Of a stretch of DNA of 64,000 bases, positions 43,989 through 52,593 are shown piece after piece. Under the pieces are notes generated by a model. It was not told where the DNA came from, did no database searches, and saw nothing but the letters and a program-made list of their open reading frames with translations. Within the stretch, counting starts at the first letter, position 1. Each line of letters starts with the position of its first letter. This stretch comes from Arthrobacter alpinus (GTDB taxonomy: Bacteria > Actinomycetota > Actinomycetes > Actinomycetales > Micrococcaceae). The stretch spans positions 2,666,001 to 2,730,000 of the forward strand of contig NZ_FNTV01000001.1 in NCBI RefSeq assembly GCF_900105965.1, given 5' to 3'. A program made the translations under genes and the position numbers.

Positions 43989-44228
43989 CGCTTTCAAGGA
44001 CGAATCACAGTGTCTACCGAAGGGCATCCGCGGGCTGCGGCCGAGTGACCCACTCTGCCGCAGCGAACGAGTCTGGTCCGCAACCCGGAACATGGGAAAT
44101 TCGAACCGAAGTAGCCGGTGCTGAACCGTCGGCGCTACAACCGCAAGTAAATACCAACGAATACTATCGCCGCAGGTCAGAGCATGCTGAGAACTGAAAA
44201 CCCATCGTCACTTATCGACGTTTATGAA

Positions 44229-44409
44229 CCCCGCTTCACCAACAAGCGGCCATTTTGAGCTATCAATAGGCTACTTTTACCTGCTCCTGTATGACGAGGT
44301 TGTAACAACGAGTGATACTAAATACTCTCCACTTTGCACTGATTAGGATGAGTTTTGAATGACGTGGTGGGAACTCCCTCCCGACGGCCGCGCGACCTCG
44401 AGCCTAGCC
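44229..44409. repeat. 181-bp dispersed repeat, copy B
   Basis: This is the second copy of the repeat at 28678-28858, aligned without gaps. It has a hairpin near its left end (CCGCTT with AAGCGG). The minus-strand frame EFPPRHSKLIL ends with TGA at 44264-44266, the same alignment position as the TAG in copy A. The area 43989-44228 left of it and 44410-44599 right of it holds no gene I can support. Confidence 0.75.
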
Positions 44410-44599
44410 AACAAGCCACCGATTCTGTGCTCCTAATTTTACTCTTGATTCCTCCTGCGCCGTCCGTTATTCTCACAGCTTGGATTGATTTCTGGTGGAG
44501 CCGACAGGGCAGGAAACCCGACCGCTAGTAGTGCCGCCTGCTGACCTCGAAGATCTTCTTCGCTGCATTCTCCTCGAATTTGCTGACAATGTCCTCTTC

Positions 44600-44875
44600 T
44601 TACAGACGAGTCAGATCGGACACAACACCATCGGTATGGTCGGCCTTGGGACGTTCCCACCCAGGCGCGGTCAGTTGGCTGTATGGCTTGCCGAGGGCAT
44701 TCAGCGCACTCTTCAACTTGTCGAGGTCGATCGCGGCGGACTGAGCACCGAGCAGCTGGATGATTGGACGCGCCCTTATCACGCCTTCCCTGGTTGCCAT
44801 AATGACGATGGCGTCAGCGGTTGGAGTGCGCCCTGACGAACTCTCTAGCCGGTCAGGGACCAGGCCGAGTCGCAT
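44600..44875 (-). CDS. Hypothetical protein or gene fragment
   Basis: The 91-residue frame includes TADAIVIMATREGVIRARPI, IDLDKLKSALNALGKPYSQL and a tail APGWERPKADH. The alternation of hydrophobic and charged residues looks protein-like, but I recognise no family. GAGGAG directly abuts the ATG, which is poor spacing. It is divergent from the sigma-lectin gene and might be the C-terminal remnant of something longer. Confidence 0.35.
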   Translation of the reverse strand: MRLGLVPDRLESSSGRTPTADAIVIMATREGVIRARPIIQLLGAQSAAIDLDKLKSALNALGKPYSQLTAPGWERPKADHTDGVVSDLTRL

Positions 44876-44964
44876 CTCCTCAGTCGGATACTACGGTTGA
44901 GACTCAGCGACCAATAGCATTGGGTCGTTGAATTCTCGGATATGCCAATGACGCGTTTCTGGCT

Positions 44965-46764
44965 GTGCCATCATTACGTGTGAAGAAAAATTACGAACTC
45001 GACGAACCATCGTCGGCGCGTCGAAAGCAAAAGGCATCACTGCCCGATGACGCTGCCAGCGATGGCCAACTGATCGAATTGGTTCGTGCCGGAGGGACCC
45101 CCGCATATGAAGAGCTCTATAGGCGACATGTTTCCGTCGCGACCAGTGTTGCCCGGAAGCATGTTGATAACTACAGCGATGCTGATGACGTTGTAGCGGA
45201 AGCCTTCGCCTCAGTGTTTGAGAGTCTCCTGGCGGGCAAGGGGCCGGACTGCTTTTTCCGGGCCTACCTTCTTTGCGCAGTGAGCCGCATTTCACACCAA
45301 AAAAACAGGGCTAGGGGGAAGACGACACCTACGGATGACCTCCTCATTCTCGACAAAGAGTTCCTCGATGAGGATCCTGCACTGCAGTCGTTTGAAGAAA
45401 AGACCATTGTTGCCGCTTTCAAAGCACTGCCAGAGCGGTGGCAGGCGGCACTCTGGTATATCGATATTGAGGGCATGAAACCTGCCGCAGCGGCCCCGCT
45501 CCTTGGCCTGTCGTCTAACGCAGTTTCCTCGCTGGTCGGACGCGCAAGGGAAGGACTTAGCCAGAACTACCTCCAAAATCACATCACGAGTACGGCGGAC
45601 TCCGCTTGCGCCCAGTATGCCGTACAGCTGGGCGCATTCGTCCGGAACGGCCTGAACGGCTCCACAACGAAGAGAATCGACGCGCATCTGGAAAAATGCG
45701 AAGAGTGCTCGGCGGTGCTGGCTGACTTGGCGGACGTTCAGTCCAGCCTCAGAGCGGGCATTTTCCCCCTCGTCGCCGGCATGGCTTTTTGGGATCCTAG
45801 TACGACAATGCCAAGCGCATCGGCAATCGGGTCGGGTAGATGGCCCGATTTTAAGCATTGGTTGCAACTAAGTGGATCTCCGGCGCTGACTGTAGCCTCG
45901 GGGTCAGCGGTGGCAATTGTGTTGGTCGCGGCAGCCACTGCACTAGCCACCCAGGGCTTCGGAGCATGGGCGATCTCCTCAGCGCAGGAAACTTTAGCAG
46001 CTGCGCCCGAATCCAGTGCCACAGCCGCGGCGGCTCCCGCAGGGCCGGCCCACGCGGCTGGAACCAGCGCGTCACCGTCAGCACCCCCATCCGCATCGGC
46101 GGTTTCGTCGGCCCCATCGTCAGCGCCTGCACCCGCGCCGACAGCAGCGCCAACCTCATCGCCATTCCCGACGGCGCCTGCACCCGCGCCGACAGCACCG
46201 CCAACCTCATCGTTTTTCAAGGCGGCGCCCGTACCTGTGCCGACAGCAGCGCCAACCTCATTGCCATTTCCGACGGCGCCTGCACCCGCGCCGACAGCAC
46301 CGTCAACTTCATCGTTTTTCAAGGCGTCGTCTGCAACCGTCGCCACGGCTATTGGCCCTTCATCGGTGGCTGCGATGGAGTCCGGCCGTTGTCTGACCAT
46401 TGTCGAGCCAGCTGGCATCCAACTGATAATTGCTGACTGCGTCGACAGCGGCGGGCCTCAGCGATGGGCGTACGACGCTGCGACAGGGACGTTGTCGGCC
46501 ACGGTTGCTGACGCCACCTATTGCCTGGACGCTGAAGGTAGTGGCACCGGCAATGGCACCCACGTGATCGCCTGGACATGTACCGGCCAACCGAATCAGC
46601 GATGGACTGTGGATCAAACCAACAAGACGATCATCGGAGTTCCTTCTGGTCGCTGCCTATCCATCCAGGACGCTGAAACAAGCAATAATTCACAGGTAGA
46701 GCTGTGGGACTGCACCGCTAACAGCATCAACCAGCAATGGATGGTCGCTCCGGACCACGACTGA
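44965..46764 (+). CDS. ECF sigma factor fused to anti-sigma-like zinc motif, membrane helix and ricin-type lectin
   Basis: This 599-residue protein combines signalling parts normally found on separate chains. Residues 40-115 resemble sigma region 2 (YEELYRRHVSVATSVARKHV, DADDVVAEAF). About 150-205 resemble region 4 (LPERWQAALWYIDIEGM, LSSNAVSSLVGRAREGL). A zinc-finger-like HLEKCEEC motif near 237-244 recalls anti-sigma factors. A hydrophobic segment near 305-328 (VASGSAVAIVLVAAATALA) could cross the membrane. A Pro/Ala/Thr/Ser stalk with a duplicated 34-residue unit follows, then a ricin B-type trefoil from about 470 (SGRCLTI, NQRWTV, GRCLSIQDAE, NQQWMV). The GTG at 44965 has no clear ribosome site; GTG 44980 is another option. 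Sugar-triggered release of the sigma part is an inference. Confidence 0.85.
   Translation: MPSLRVKKNYELDEPSSARRKQKASLPDDAASDGQLIELVRAGGTPAYEELYRRHVSVATSVARKHVDNYSDADDVVAEAFASVFESLLAGKGPDCFFRAYLLCAVSRISHQKNRARGKTTPTDDLLILDKEFLDEDPALQSFEEKTIVAAFKALPERWQAALWYIDIEGMKPAAAAPLLGLSSNAVSSLVGRAREGLSQNYLQNHITSTADSACAQYAVQLGAFVRNGLNGSTTKRIDAHLEKCEECSAVLADLADVQSSLRAGIFPLVAGMAFWDPSTTMPSASAIGSGRWPDFKHWLQLSGSPALTVASGSAVAIVLVAAATALATQGFGAWAISSAQETLAAAPESSATAAAAPAGPAHAAGTSASPSAPPSASAVSSAPSSAPAPAPTAAPTSSPFPTAPAPAPTAPPTSSFFKAAPVPVPTAAPTSLPFPTAPAPAPTAPSTSSFFKASSATVATAIGPSSVAAMESGRCLTIVEPAGIQLIIADCVDSGGPQRWAYDAATGTLSATVADATYCLDAEGSGTGNGTHVIAWTCTGQPNQRWTVDQTNKTIIGVPSGRCLSIQDAETSNNSQVELWDCTANSINQQWMVAPDHD
46123..46326 (+). 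repeat. Two tandem 102-bp repeats in the stalk of the sigma-lectin gene
   Basis: Copies at 46123-46224 and 46225-46326 each encode 34 residues of the form PAPAPTAAPTS...PTSSFFKA. The in-frame length means copy-number changes would lengthen or shorten the predicted outside stalk without breaking the protein. Confidence 0.8.
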
Positions 46765-47061
46765 CCCGGGGAAGCAGTGGAGCCGTTGCGTGATGTCAAT
46801 CATGGTTCTGCCCTTTATGTGGTTCGCCAGGTTCCCCGCAATGTGCCTGCCGTGCCGGGCACCCATTCCGATTTCCCCTGTGGTGTTCTTCAACTGGCAG
46901 ATACTCTGCAGCATTCTGATCTGCACCCTGACCTGCCGGAAAGTTCTGGAGTTGCCGTCCGGATCGTCCAAGCCGAAAGCCACGTCCCGGTGATTCCGGA
47001 CACAGCGTCAGCACAAACCTCCGGATTTCATGGGTAGGCCGGTGATGTCTGTCGCGGTCGT
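46765..47061. other. Spacer without recognised gene
   Basis: Between the sigma-lectin gene and the putative promoter at 47062 several short frames are open on both strands. None has a ribosome site plus a recognisable family, and I cannot choose one as coding. Confidence 0.4.
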
Positions 47062-47087
47062 GGAAAATTTGTTCTCTTTTTGGCGAC
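47062..47087 (+). promoter_or_regulatory. Possible ECF-type promoter before the surface protein gene
   Basis: GGAAAA (47062-47067) is followed after 16 bases by CGAC (47084-47087), which resembles the general -35 GGAA / -10 CGTC pattern of ECF promoters. It lies about 95 bases before the start of the surface protein gene. Recognition by the neighbouring sigma-lectin protein is speculative. Confidence 0.3.
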
Positions 47088-47180
47088 ACGATCGCCGGGT
47101 TGATGCCACTTACCTGATAGGCGCACATTTTGTGGTGCCGCCGGCTGTTTGCTGGCAGATCAAATTAGGAGCTAGTTTTC

Positions 47181-49805
47181 ATGAATCGGATGCGACGCAT
47201 ATTTGCGGGTGCGGAGCCAGCGGCCCTCACCAGGCAGGAGCAGAGACATAGTCCGCCAGCTCCACGGCCCACAAGGAAGTGGGCAAAGGTTGTTGCTGCG
47301 GCGGCGCTCACATCGGTCATGTTGACTGCTATTGGTGTGCCGGGGTTTGGCGAAGAGATGGCCCACGCAGCCCCCGCTCCTGCCCCTGTCTCAGCGAATT
47401 TCCCCTGCCTGACGCCAATGATTTTTGTGGCCCAAGGCAATAATCCCGATGGGTCCGGTCCGACTCAGCTTCAGTCCGAGTCCTATTCGCTGGGGCAGGC
47501 CCAGTTCACACCGATCGGCACTCCTTGGGGAGGGATCGGTGGATTCAACAAATACAATGCGATCGGTTTCAACACCGCCGATAACTTCCTCTACGGGATC
47601 GCCAACAGCTCTGACGGCGTAAACCCCAACTACCATCTGCTGCGAATCGGTGAGGACGGCGCACCCCAGGATCTGGGCGTCATCGCCGACATGCCCACCG
47701 ATTCCCGTTTCATCAATGCCGGGGCCTTTCATAATGGCACCTACTACGTCATGTCCGGTGAAAGCAGCGCACCCGAGATTTTCTCGATCGATCTGAACAC
47801 CGTGACGGCAACGACAACAACGTTGTCAACGGCTTGGACCCCTGCCGATTTTACCCAGGTGGGAAACTACCTGTGGGGTGTTGAAAAGTACAGCGGAACG
47901 TTCTACAGGCTTGACCCGACAACGGGTGCTGTCACGACTTTTCCAGCGACGTCCACCTTCTGGAACGGGAATACAAACGCCTCGGCGGGTGCGGCCTTTA
48001 CGTTCGGTAACGGTAACTTGGGTATAAGCAGTAGCGACACCGGTGTTGTCTCGCAGGTCAAGATCACTGATCCCGGCTCCGCAGCACCAACCTTCACGCT
48101 CGTTTCCCAGTCAGCCGGGCCTCAGTCCAATCGTAACGACGGCGCGAACTGTGTTCCGAACCCGTCCAATACCGACCTAGAGATCACCAAGACCGGTCCT
48201 CCCCAGGTCCAGACTAACGGCACCATCAACTGGACCCTAGCAGTGAAGAACAACGGGCCCGCCATCAGCTCCGGTTACACGGTCAGCGACACGGTCCCGG
48301 CCGGAGTTACCGGCGTGGCTAGTACGACGCCGGGTTGCACGGTGAACGCGAACACTGTCACCTGTATTGGAGGTACGCTCTTGGTCGGGGACAGCTCGAC
48401 TATCACACTGACTGGTACCGCACCACCGACTGACGGGACGTGTGTCGAAAACCAGGCCACGGTCATGGCCAACGAATCCGACATTGTTCCGGCCAACGAC
48501 ACCTCAGCCCTCGTCCGCACCTGTGCCTCGACTGTTGTTGTGCCGCCCGCGGTACCCGCCCTGTCACTGGTGAAGACCGCTGACGCGACCGCACTGACCA
48601 CCCCTTCCAAGGTTGGCGACACGATCACGTACCACTTCACCGCAACGAACACCGGCAACACTCCCCTGACCGACGTCACGATCACGGACCCGTTGACCGG
48701 ACTCTCAGCCCTGGCCTACACCTGGCCCGGCACCGCAGGAACCCTGGCACCGGGAGAGAAAGTCGACGCAACCGCGACGTACCAGATCACCCAGGCCGAC
48801 ATCAACATCGGCAAAGTTGATAACACGGCAATGGCCAGTGGTAATCCCCCCACCGGCCCACCGGCTCCATCCAAACCCGCTAGCACCAGCACCCCGCTGA
48901 CCGCGGCGGCCGCCCTGTCACTGGTGAAGACCGCTGACGCGACCGCACTGACCACCCCTTCCAAGGTTGGCGACACGATCACGTACCACTTCACCGCAAC
49001 GAACACCGGCAACACTCCCCTGACCGACGTCACGATCACGGACCCGTTGACCGGACTCTCAGCTCTGGCCTACACCTGGCCCGGCACCGCAGGAACCCTG
49101 GCACCGGGAGAGAAAGTCGACGCAACCGCGACGTACCAGATCACCCAGGCCGACATCAACACCGGCAAGATCGATAACACCGCAACCGCAACAGGAAAGA
49201 ACCCGGCCGGCGAAGCCGTCCCCTCGGGCCCATCCAGCACCAGCACCCCGCTGACCGCGGCGGCCGCCCTGTCACTGGTGAAGACCGCTGACGCGACCGC
49301 ACTGACCACCCCTTCCAAGGTTGGCGACACGATCACGTACCACTTCACCGCAACGAACACCGGCAACACTCCCCTGACCGACGTCACGATCACGGACCCG
49401 TTGACCGGACTCTCAGCCCTGGCCTACACCTGGCCCGGCACCGCAGGAACCCTGGCACCGGGAGAGAAAGTCGACGCAACCGCGACGTACCAGATCACCC
49501 AGGCCGACATCAACACCGGCAAGATCGATAACACCGCAACCGCAACAGGAAAGAACCCGGCCGGCGAAGCCGTCCCCTCGGGCCCTTCCAGCACCAGCAC
49601 CCCGCTGACCGCGACCCCGCCAGTTTTGGTAGTCCCGGTCGTAGATCCACCCGTGATGACTCCGCCTGTTGCAGCCGCTCCGGTAAACCCGGATCTGGCC
49701 TACACCGGTGTTGCGGGTCTTGTGATCATTCCGATTGCACTGCTCCTACTCTTGGGCGGCATCTTCGCGTTTGTAACGAGTAAGCGCCGAAAGTCCGAGT
49801 CCTAA
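47181..49805 (+). CDS. Sortase-anchored surface protein with DUF11-type repeats
   Basis: The 874-residue protein has a long polar lead (1-32), a signal peptide (VVAAAALTSVMLTAIGV) and cleavage near AHAAPA at about 65. Residues 75-330 form a propeller-like region with NYHLLRIGEDG and TFYRLDPTTGAV. A first DUF11-like domain is at about 333-450. Three nearly identical 118-residue Ig-like repeats (ALSLVKTADATAL...) follow. The C-terminus has LAYTG, a hydrophobic helix and KRRKSES, which fits a sortase substrate with a variant LPXTG motif. AGGAG precedes the ATG. Ligand is unknown. Confidence 0.88.
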   Translation: MNRMRRIFAGAEPAALTRQEQRHSPPAPRPTRKWAKVVAAAALTSVMLTAIGVPGFGEEMAHAAPAPAPVSANFPCLTPMIFVAQGNNPDGSGPTQLQSESYSLGQAQFTPIGTPWGGIGGFNKYNAIGFNTADNFLYGIANSSDGVNPNYHLLRIGEDGAPQDLGVIADMPTDSRFINAGAFHNGTYYVMSGESSAPEIFSIDLNTVTATTTTLSTAWTPADFTQVGNYLWGVEKYSGTFYRLDPTTGAVTTFPATSTFWNGNTNASAGAAFTFGNGNLGISSSDTGVVSQVKITDPGSAAPTFTLVSQSAGPQSNRNDGANCVPNPSNTDLEITKTGPPQVQTNGTINWTLAVKNNGPAISSGYTVSDTVPAGVTGVASTTPGCTVNANTVTCIGGTLLVGDSSTITLTGTAPPTDGTCVENQATVMANESDIVPANDTSALVRTCASTVVVPPAVPALSLVKTADATALTTPSKVGDTITYHFTATNTGNTPLTDVTITDPLTGLSALAYTWPGTAGTLAPGEKVDATATYQITQADINIGKVDNTAMASGNPPTGPPAPSKPASTSTPLTAAAALSLVKTADATALTTPSKVGDTITYHFTATNTGNTPLTDVTITDPLTGLSALAYTWPGTAGTLAPGEKVDATATYQITQADINTGKIDNTATATGKNPAGEAVPSGPSSTSTPLTAAAALSLVKTADATALTTPSKVGDTITYHFTATNTGNTPLTDVTITDPLTGLSALAYTWPGTAGTLAPGEKVDATATYQITQADINTGKIDNTATATGKNPAGEAVPSGPSSTSTPLTATPPVLVVPVVDPPVMTPPVAAAPVNPDLAYTGVAGLVIIPIALLLLLGGIFAFVTSKRRKSES
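48558..49619 (+). repeat. Three 354-bp tandem repeats in the surface protein gene
   Basis: Units begin at 48558, 48912 and 49266, exactly 354 bases apart. Units 2 and 3 are nearly identical at DNA level, and unit 1 differs mainly in its last 80 bases (the GKVDNTAMAS segment). Such high identity points to recent duplication or gene conversion and could also cause assembly collapse. Confidence 0.95.
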
Positions 49806-49815
49806 CCAATTGATA

Positions 49816-49863
49816 GGGCTGTGGTGCCTGCTCCCAACGTTTGGGGGCAGGCATCACAGCCCC
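49816..49863 (+). terminator. Strong hairpin after the surface protein gene
   Basis: GGGCTGTGGTGCCTGC pairs with GCAGGCATCACAGCCC with a single G-T wobble, and the loop itself can pair (CCCAA/TTGGG). It begins 11 bases after the stop. No T-run follows, but the stem is long enough to be a terminator or processing site. Confidence 0.75.
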
Positions 49864-49899
49864 GCAAATCCAAGACAGAAATCGGAGACCCAACTTTCG

Positions 49900-50328
49900 A
49901 TGAAACGCAAAATCTTCATGCCACTAGTGATACTCGTGATTGCAGGCCTTCTTTCCGGATGTTCAGGATCAACAAACAGTGGCACTAGCCTTGGCTCCCC
50001 GACTGAGTCAGACACAGCTCAAGCGGATCCCGGTCAAGGCATCGCCAAGACGACGACACTGGATTCCTGCGACACCACCCCGGGACATGTGACCGCCAAG
50101 GGTAAAGTGACGCTCCCGGAGGGTGTCCAAGGTGAAGTGACGGTTTCCATCAGCTGGATCAATTCGACCAACTCATCGGTTCTGGCATCCGGCACGGGCA
50201 CCCTAAAGAATGCGTCCTCCAACCATCCGACCGACTGGGAAGTCTCCACAGACCTAACAGCCTCCTCTGTCGAGACGGATACAAAGGTCAGCTGCGTCCT
50301 TGGTTCCGTCGTCAGAGCCGCCAAGTAG
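49900..50328 (+). CDS. Small lipoprotein, unknown function
   Basis: The 142-residue protein has a lipoprotein signal (MKRKIFMPLVILVIAG) and lipobox LLSGC with Cys22. A Ser/Thr-rich spacer and a small beta-rich domain with two cysteines (LDSCDTTPGHV and KVSCVLGSVV) follow. I recognise no family; the pattern resembles FxLYD/immunoglobulin-like domains. GGAG lies 12 bases before the ATG at 49900. It follows the surface protein gene after a hairpin and may share its cell-surface role. Confidence 0.75.
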   Translation: MKRKIFMPLVILVIAGLLSGCSGSTNSGTSLGSPTESDTAQADPGQGIAKTTTLDSCDTTPGHVTAKGKVTLPEGVQGEVTVSISWINSTNSSVLASGTGTLKNASSNHPTDWEVSTDLTASSVETDTKVSCVLGSVVRAAK

Positions 50329-50626
50329 ACAGCTCCGATCATCCACCAGCCCGGGCACCCGGCATAATGACACCAACACGAAAGTGCTGGATTCAGGGCG
50401 CTTAAGACAATCCAATTCAAAAATGACGTGCCTCAAGCGCCCCTCTGTGCCGAAGACCCCACCATCTCCGAAAACGCGGTGAAAGAACGGGGTCATCCTG
50501 GTAACCCACTGCCGGCGGCTACGCACATGCTCGCATCAGATGTTTCTGCAAAGGATCGCGAGGACCCTTAGCAGGTGAAACCCAGCTGATACGACACGAA
50601 CAGACTACTCACCCGATAACCAGTCT

Positions 50627-50653
50627 GATTCTTTCCCAGCCCAGGAAAGAATC
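50627..50653. other. Perfect 10-bp hairpin in a gene-poor stretch
   Basis: GATTCTTTCC (50627-50636) pairs with GGAAAGAATC (50644-50653) across a 7-base loop. It lies in 50329-50931, where I see no gene. It may be a terminator or part of an RNA leader for the small genes that follow. Confidence 0.45.
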
Positions 50654-50931
50654 CCGGGATAGTTTCCTCGGAAGACGGACCTTGACCAAATCCGTAAAGC
50701 AGGAAAACAACCTCTGATGGCTACATGGTGACGAGCTGGCACAAGAAATAGTGAATCGAACCTGAAGTCAGCCGATCCAGATTGTCTTGTCCCGTGCCGG
50801 CATTCTGTACCTGAGGTCACCCCTTCACATTTTCACCACACGAAACAGACAACGCTGCGGCAATTTGCAAGAACATGCAGCCGGCGATGACGGACAACGT
50901 GGGGCCAATGTTTAACTGTTAGGAAAGCATC

Positions 50932-51138
50932 ATGATTACCAACGCCCACCGCACCACCTCAGTTGGGGCAGCAGAACTCAACGAGCTCAAGGAACGGTGG
51001 AACGACTACCGCGCCCTGATAAATCCCGGGATAGCTCTTCCCTTCGACCCTCTCGTTGCCTTGCGACTCTGCGGAGCCGTACTGAATGCGGTGCCAAGCG
51101 TGCTCGAAACCGCCGAATACACACCCAGCCATGACTGA
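50932..51138 (+). CDS. Small hypothetical protein
   Basis: The 68-residue product contains VGAAELNELKERWNDYRALI and ALRLCGAVLNAV, which suggests a helical protein. AGGAAAG sits well before the ATG. Its end overlaps the next small gene by eight bases, indicating a short operon. No family recognised; small plasmid or phage genes are often like this. Confidence 0.55.
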   Translation: MITNAHRTTSVGAAELNELKERWNDYRALINPGIALPFDPLVALRLCGAVLNAVPSVLETAEYTPSHD

Positions 51139-51334
51139 AAGGCCAGCAGACGTCTGGAATGATTCCGACCCAAGCAAATTGTCGGACTGCACCAACAACT
51201 ACTGCATCGACGGCTGGGACTGGGACATTGCAGAATCATTCCCAGAGCCTTGCTCCACCTGTTGGCCGGTAGGAGAACCAAATGAGAAAGCCAAAATTCC
51301 TACCACTCTTCGAGATTTCTTCGGCCGTGGTTAG
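51131..51334 (+). CDS. Small cysteine-rich hypothetical protein
   Basis: The 67-residue product has four cysteines in SDCTNNYCIDGWDWD and EPCSTCWPVGE, a layout that could bind one zinc ion, and a tail TLRDFFGRG. It starts inside the previous gene and is preceded by no separate ribosome site, so coupled translation is likely. No family recognised. Confidence 0.5.
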   Translation: MTERPADVWNDSDPSKLSDCTNNYCIDGWDWDIAESFPEPCSTCWPVGEPNEKAKIPTTLRDFFGRG

Positions 51335-51444
51335 AACCCCACATACAGCGCGAACACAAGGTACACCCCAACATAGCTTGGGTTCTAGCGGTAGCCGTCG
51401 GGAACAAGTACGAGATATGCCCGCACCACTACAAGGGGAGAATT

Positions 51445-51855
51445 ATGGGCAGTCTGATCAAGACCGTCAAGACCGCAGTACAGCAGCACCACATCTCAAG
51501 CGCCACGCGACAGCTTGCTCGCATCACACAGATCTCACATCCCTCCGGTGCACCGGCCGGCGGTCCCCGTGTCTTCACCCCGGCAATGATAGCCGCATGG
51601 GCAGCAGGACTCGAGGACCGGGCAGAACTGTGCCTAGGAGTAAACGGCACGGACAGTTTCAAGCTCACCCTCTACGTCTGCCCATCTGACGCGGGAGCAA
51701 AAGTCACTGCGATCATCACCGGCCCGGGACTGGGCTGCTACATCAGTGCCCATCACGGTGGGTCAACGGAAGCTTGGGTTGCCTCCCTCATCCACGACGC
51801 CAACTACCTGAACGACGAAAAGGATTATCCCGATCCATCAGGATGCCGCGCCTGA
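51445..51855 (+). CDS. Hypothetical protein
   Basis: The 136-residue product has a helical first third (TVKTAVQQHHISSATRQLA) and a beta-rich middle (FKLTLYVCPSDAGAKVTAI, GPGLGCYISAHHGG). GGGGAG lies before the ATG at 51445. It follows the two smaller genes after 110 bases on the same strand. No family recognised. Its last codons overlap a probable minus-strand gene remnant, so the natural C-terminus may have been changed by an insertion. Confidence 0.55.
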   Translation: MGSLIKTVKTAVQQHHISSATRQLARITQISHPSGAPAGGPRVFTPAMIAAWAAGLEDRAELCLGVNGTDSFKLTLYVCPSDAGAKVTAIITGPGLGCYISAHHGGSTEAWVASLIHDANYLNDEKDYPDPSGCRA

Positions 51856-52018
51856 TTCTGGACCGACGCCTCTCCGCGAAGATGGCGGAGACGACGTCTT
51901 CGCGCAGGTAATAGCGGAGGCGTTCGGGGTGGTCCAGTGCATCCAGTCGGTCGTGGACCACGTAGAAGCCGCGGCCCTCGCCGGGGGCGCCGGCGCCGCA
52001 GTCGAGTGCATCGACCAT
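51788..52018 (-). pseudogene. Possible minus-strand coding remnant
   Basis: The frame reads MVDALDCGAGAPGEGRGFYV, then LDALDHPERLRYYLRED and AIFAERRRSRIRR. The same frame continues upstream of the ATG to about 52150 with LPALIDALQPEDLAVLRRRG without a stop. Composition looks like a true high-GC gene, but no start with a ribosome site is seen and its end runs into the plus-strand gene. A truncated gene is the best reading; I do not recognise it. Confidence 0.35.
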
Positions 52019-52407
52019 GGCCCCGTCCAGGACCTGATCTGGACCGCGTCTTCGAAGGACAGCCAGATCTTCGGGCTGTAATGCGTCGATGAGTGCCGGG
52101 AGTGCCCTAACCGGTTGCGTCCACCTCGATTGTAGAACCCGAAGGATGAGCGCGGCCGGACCCTGACAACACCGCCCGGCCGGGCACGGGTCCGGTCACT
52201 ACTTCCTAACATACGATGGTGCAGCGGGTGCCTGTTAGTCGGTCCCCTGCGGACAGCGTGGGCCGTCACCGAGACCTGTCAGCGGGTGTCCTGTCGTAAA
52301 GTTATTCTGTCAATTAGCAATGAGCTTGAACCGGATACCTAGCTACTCCGACCGGCTGCACTTCTCGGAATCCATCACGCAAGAACCATATCCATGGAGA
52401 AAAATTA

Positions 52408-52593
52408 ATGTTCGAATCGTCAAACACGCGCGGGTCCCACATCAAAGTCAGTGTGCTTCTTCACTGCTACGGATGTCGCGGGACCGTCTCGTGCTCTCCC
52501 GGGTCCCTCAGCGAGGACGGAACTATCGAGTACCGCACATGCGAAGAGGGCCACACAGTACCGGACAAGGCACAATTTGGAAGCATGGAATAG
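52408..52593 (+). CDS. Small zinc-ribbon-like hypothetical protein
   Basis: The 61-residue product has cysteines in LLHCYGCRGTVSC and YRTCEEGH, which could bind zinc. GGAG lies before the ATG at 52408, spaced by about ten bases. No family recognised. The following 52594-52780 has no gene I can support. Confidence 0.5.
   Translation: MFESSNTRGSHIKVSVLLHCYGCRGTVSCSPGSLSEDGTIEYRTCEEGHTVPDKAQFGSME

Noticed and set aside
45738..46418. Minus-strand frame of 226 codons antisense to the sigma-lectin gene
   Set aside because: Its Gly/Ala/Val/Asp repeats mirror the Pro/Ala/Thr stalk codons of the real gene.
46777..47037. Plus-strand frame of 86 codons between the sigma-lectin and surface protein genes
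   Set aside because: Frames on both strands are open here, none has a ribosome site, and no family is recognisable.
48275..49393. Repeated minus-strand frames (107-136 codons) antisense to the surface protein repeats
   Set aside because: They recur only because the DNA repeats recur; no start sites or domains support them.
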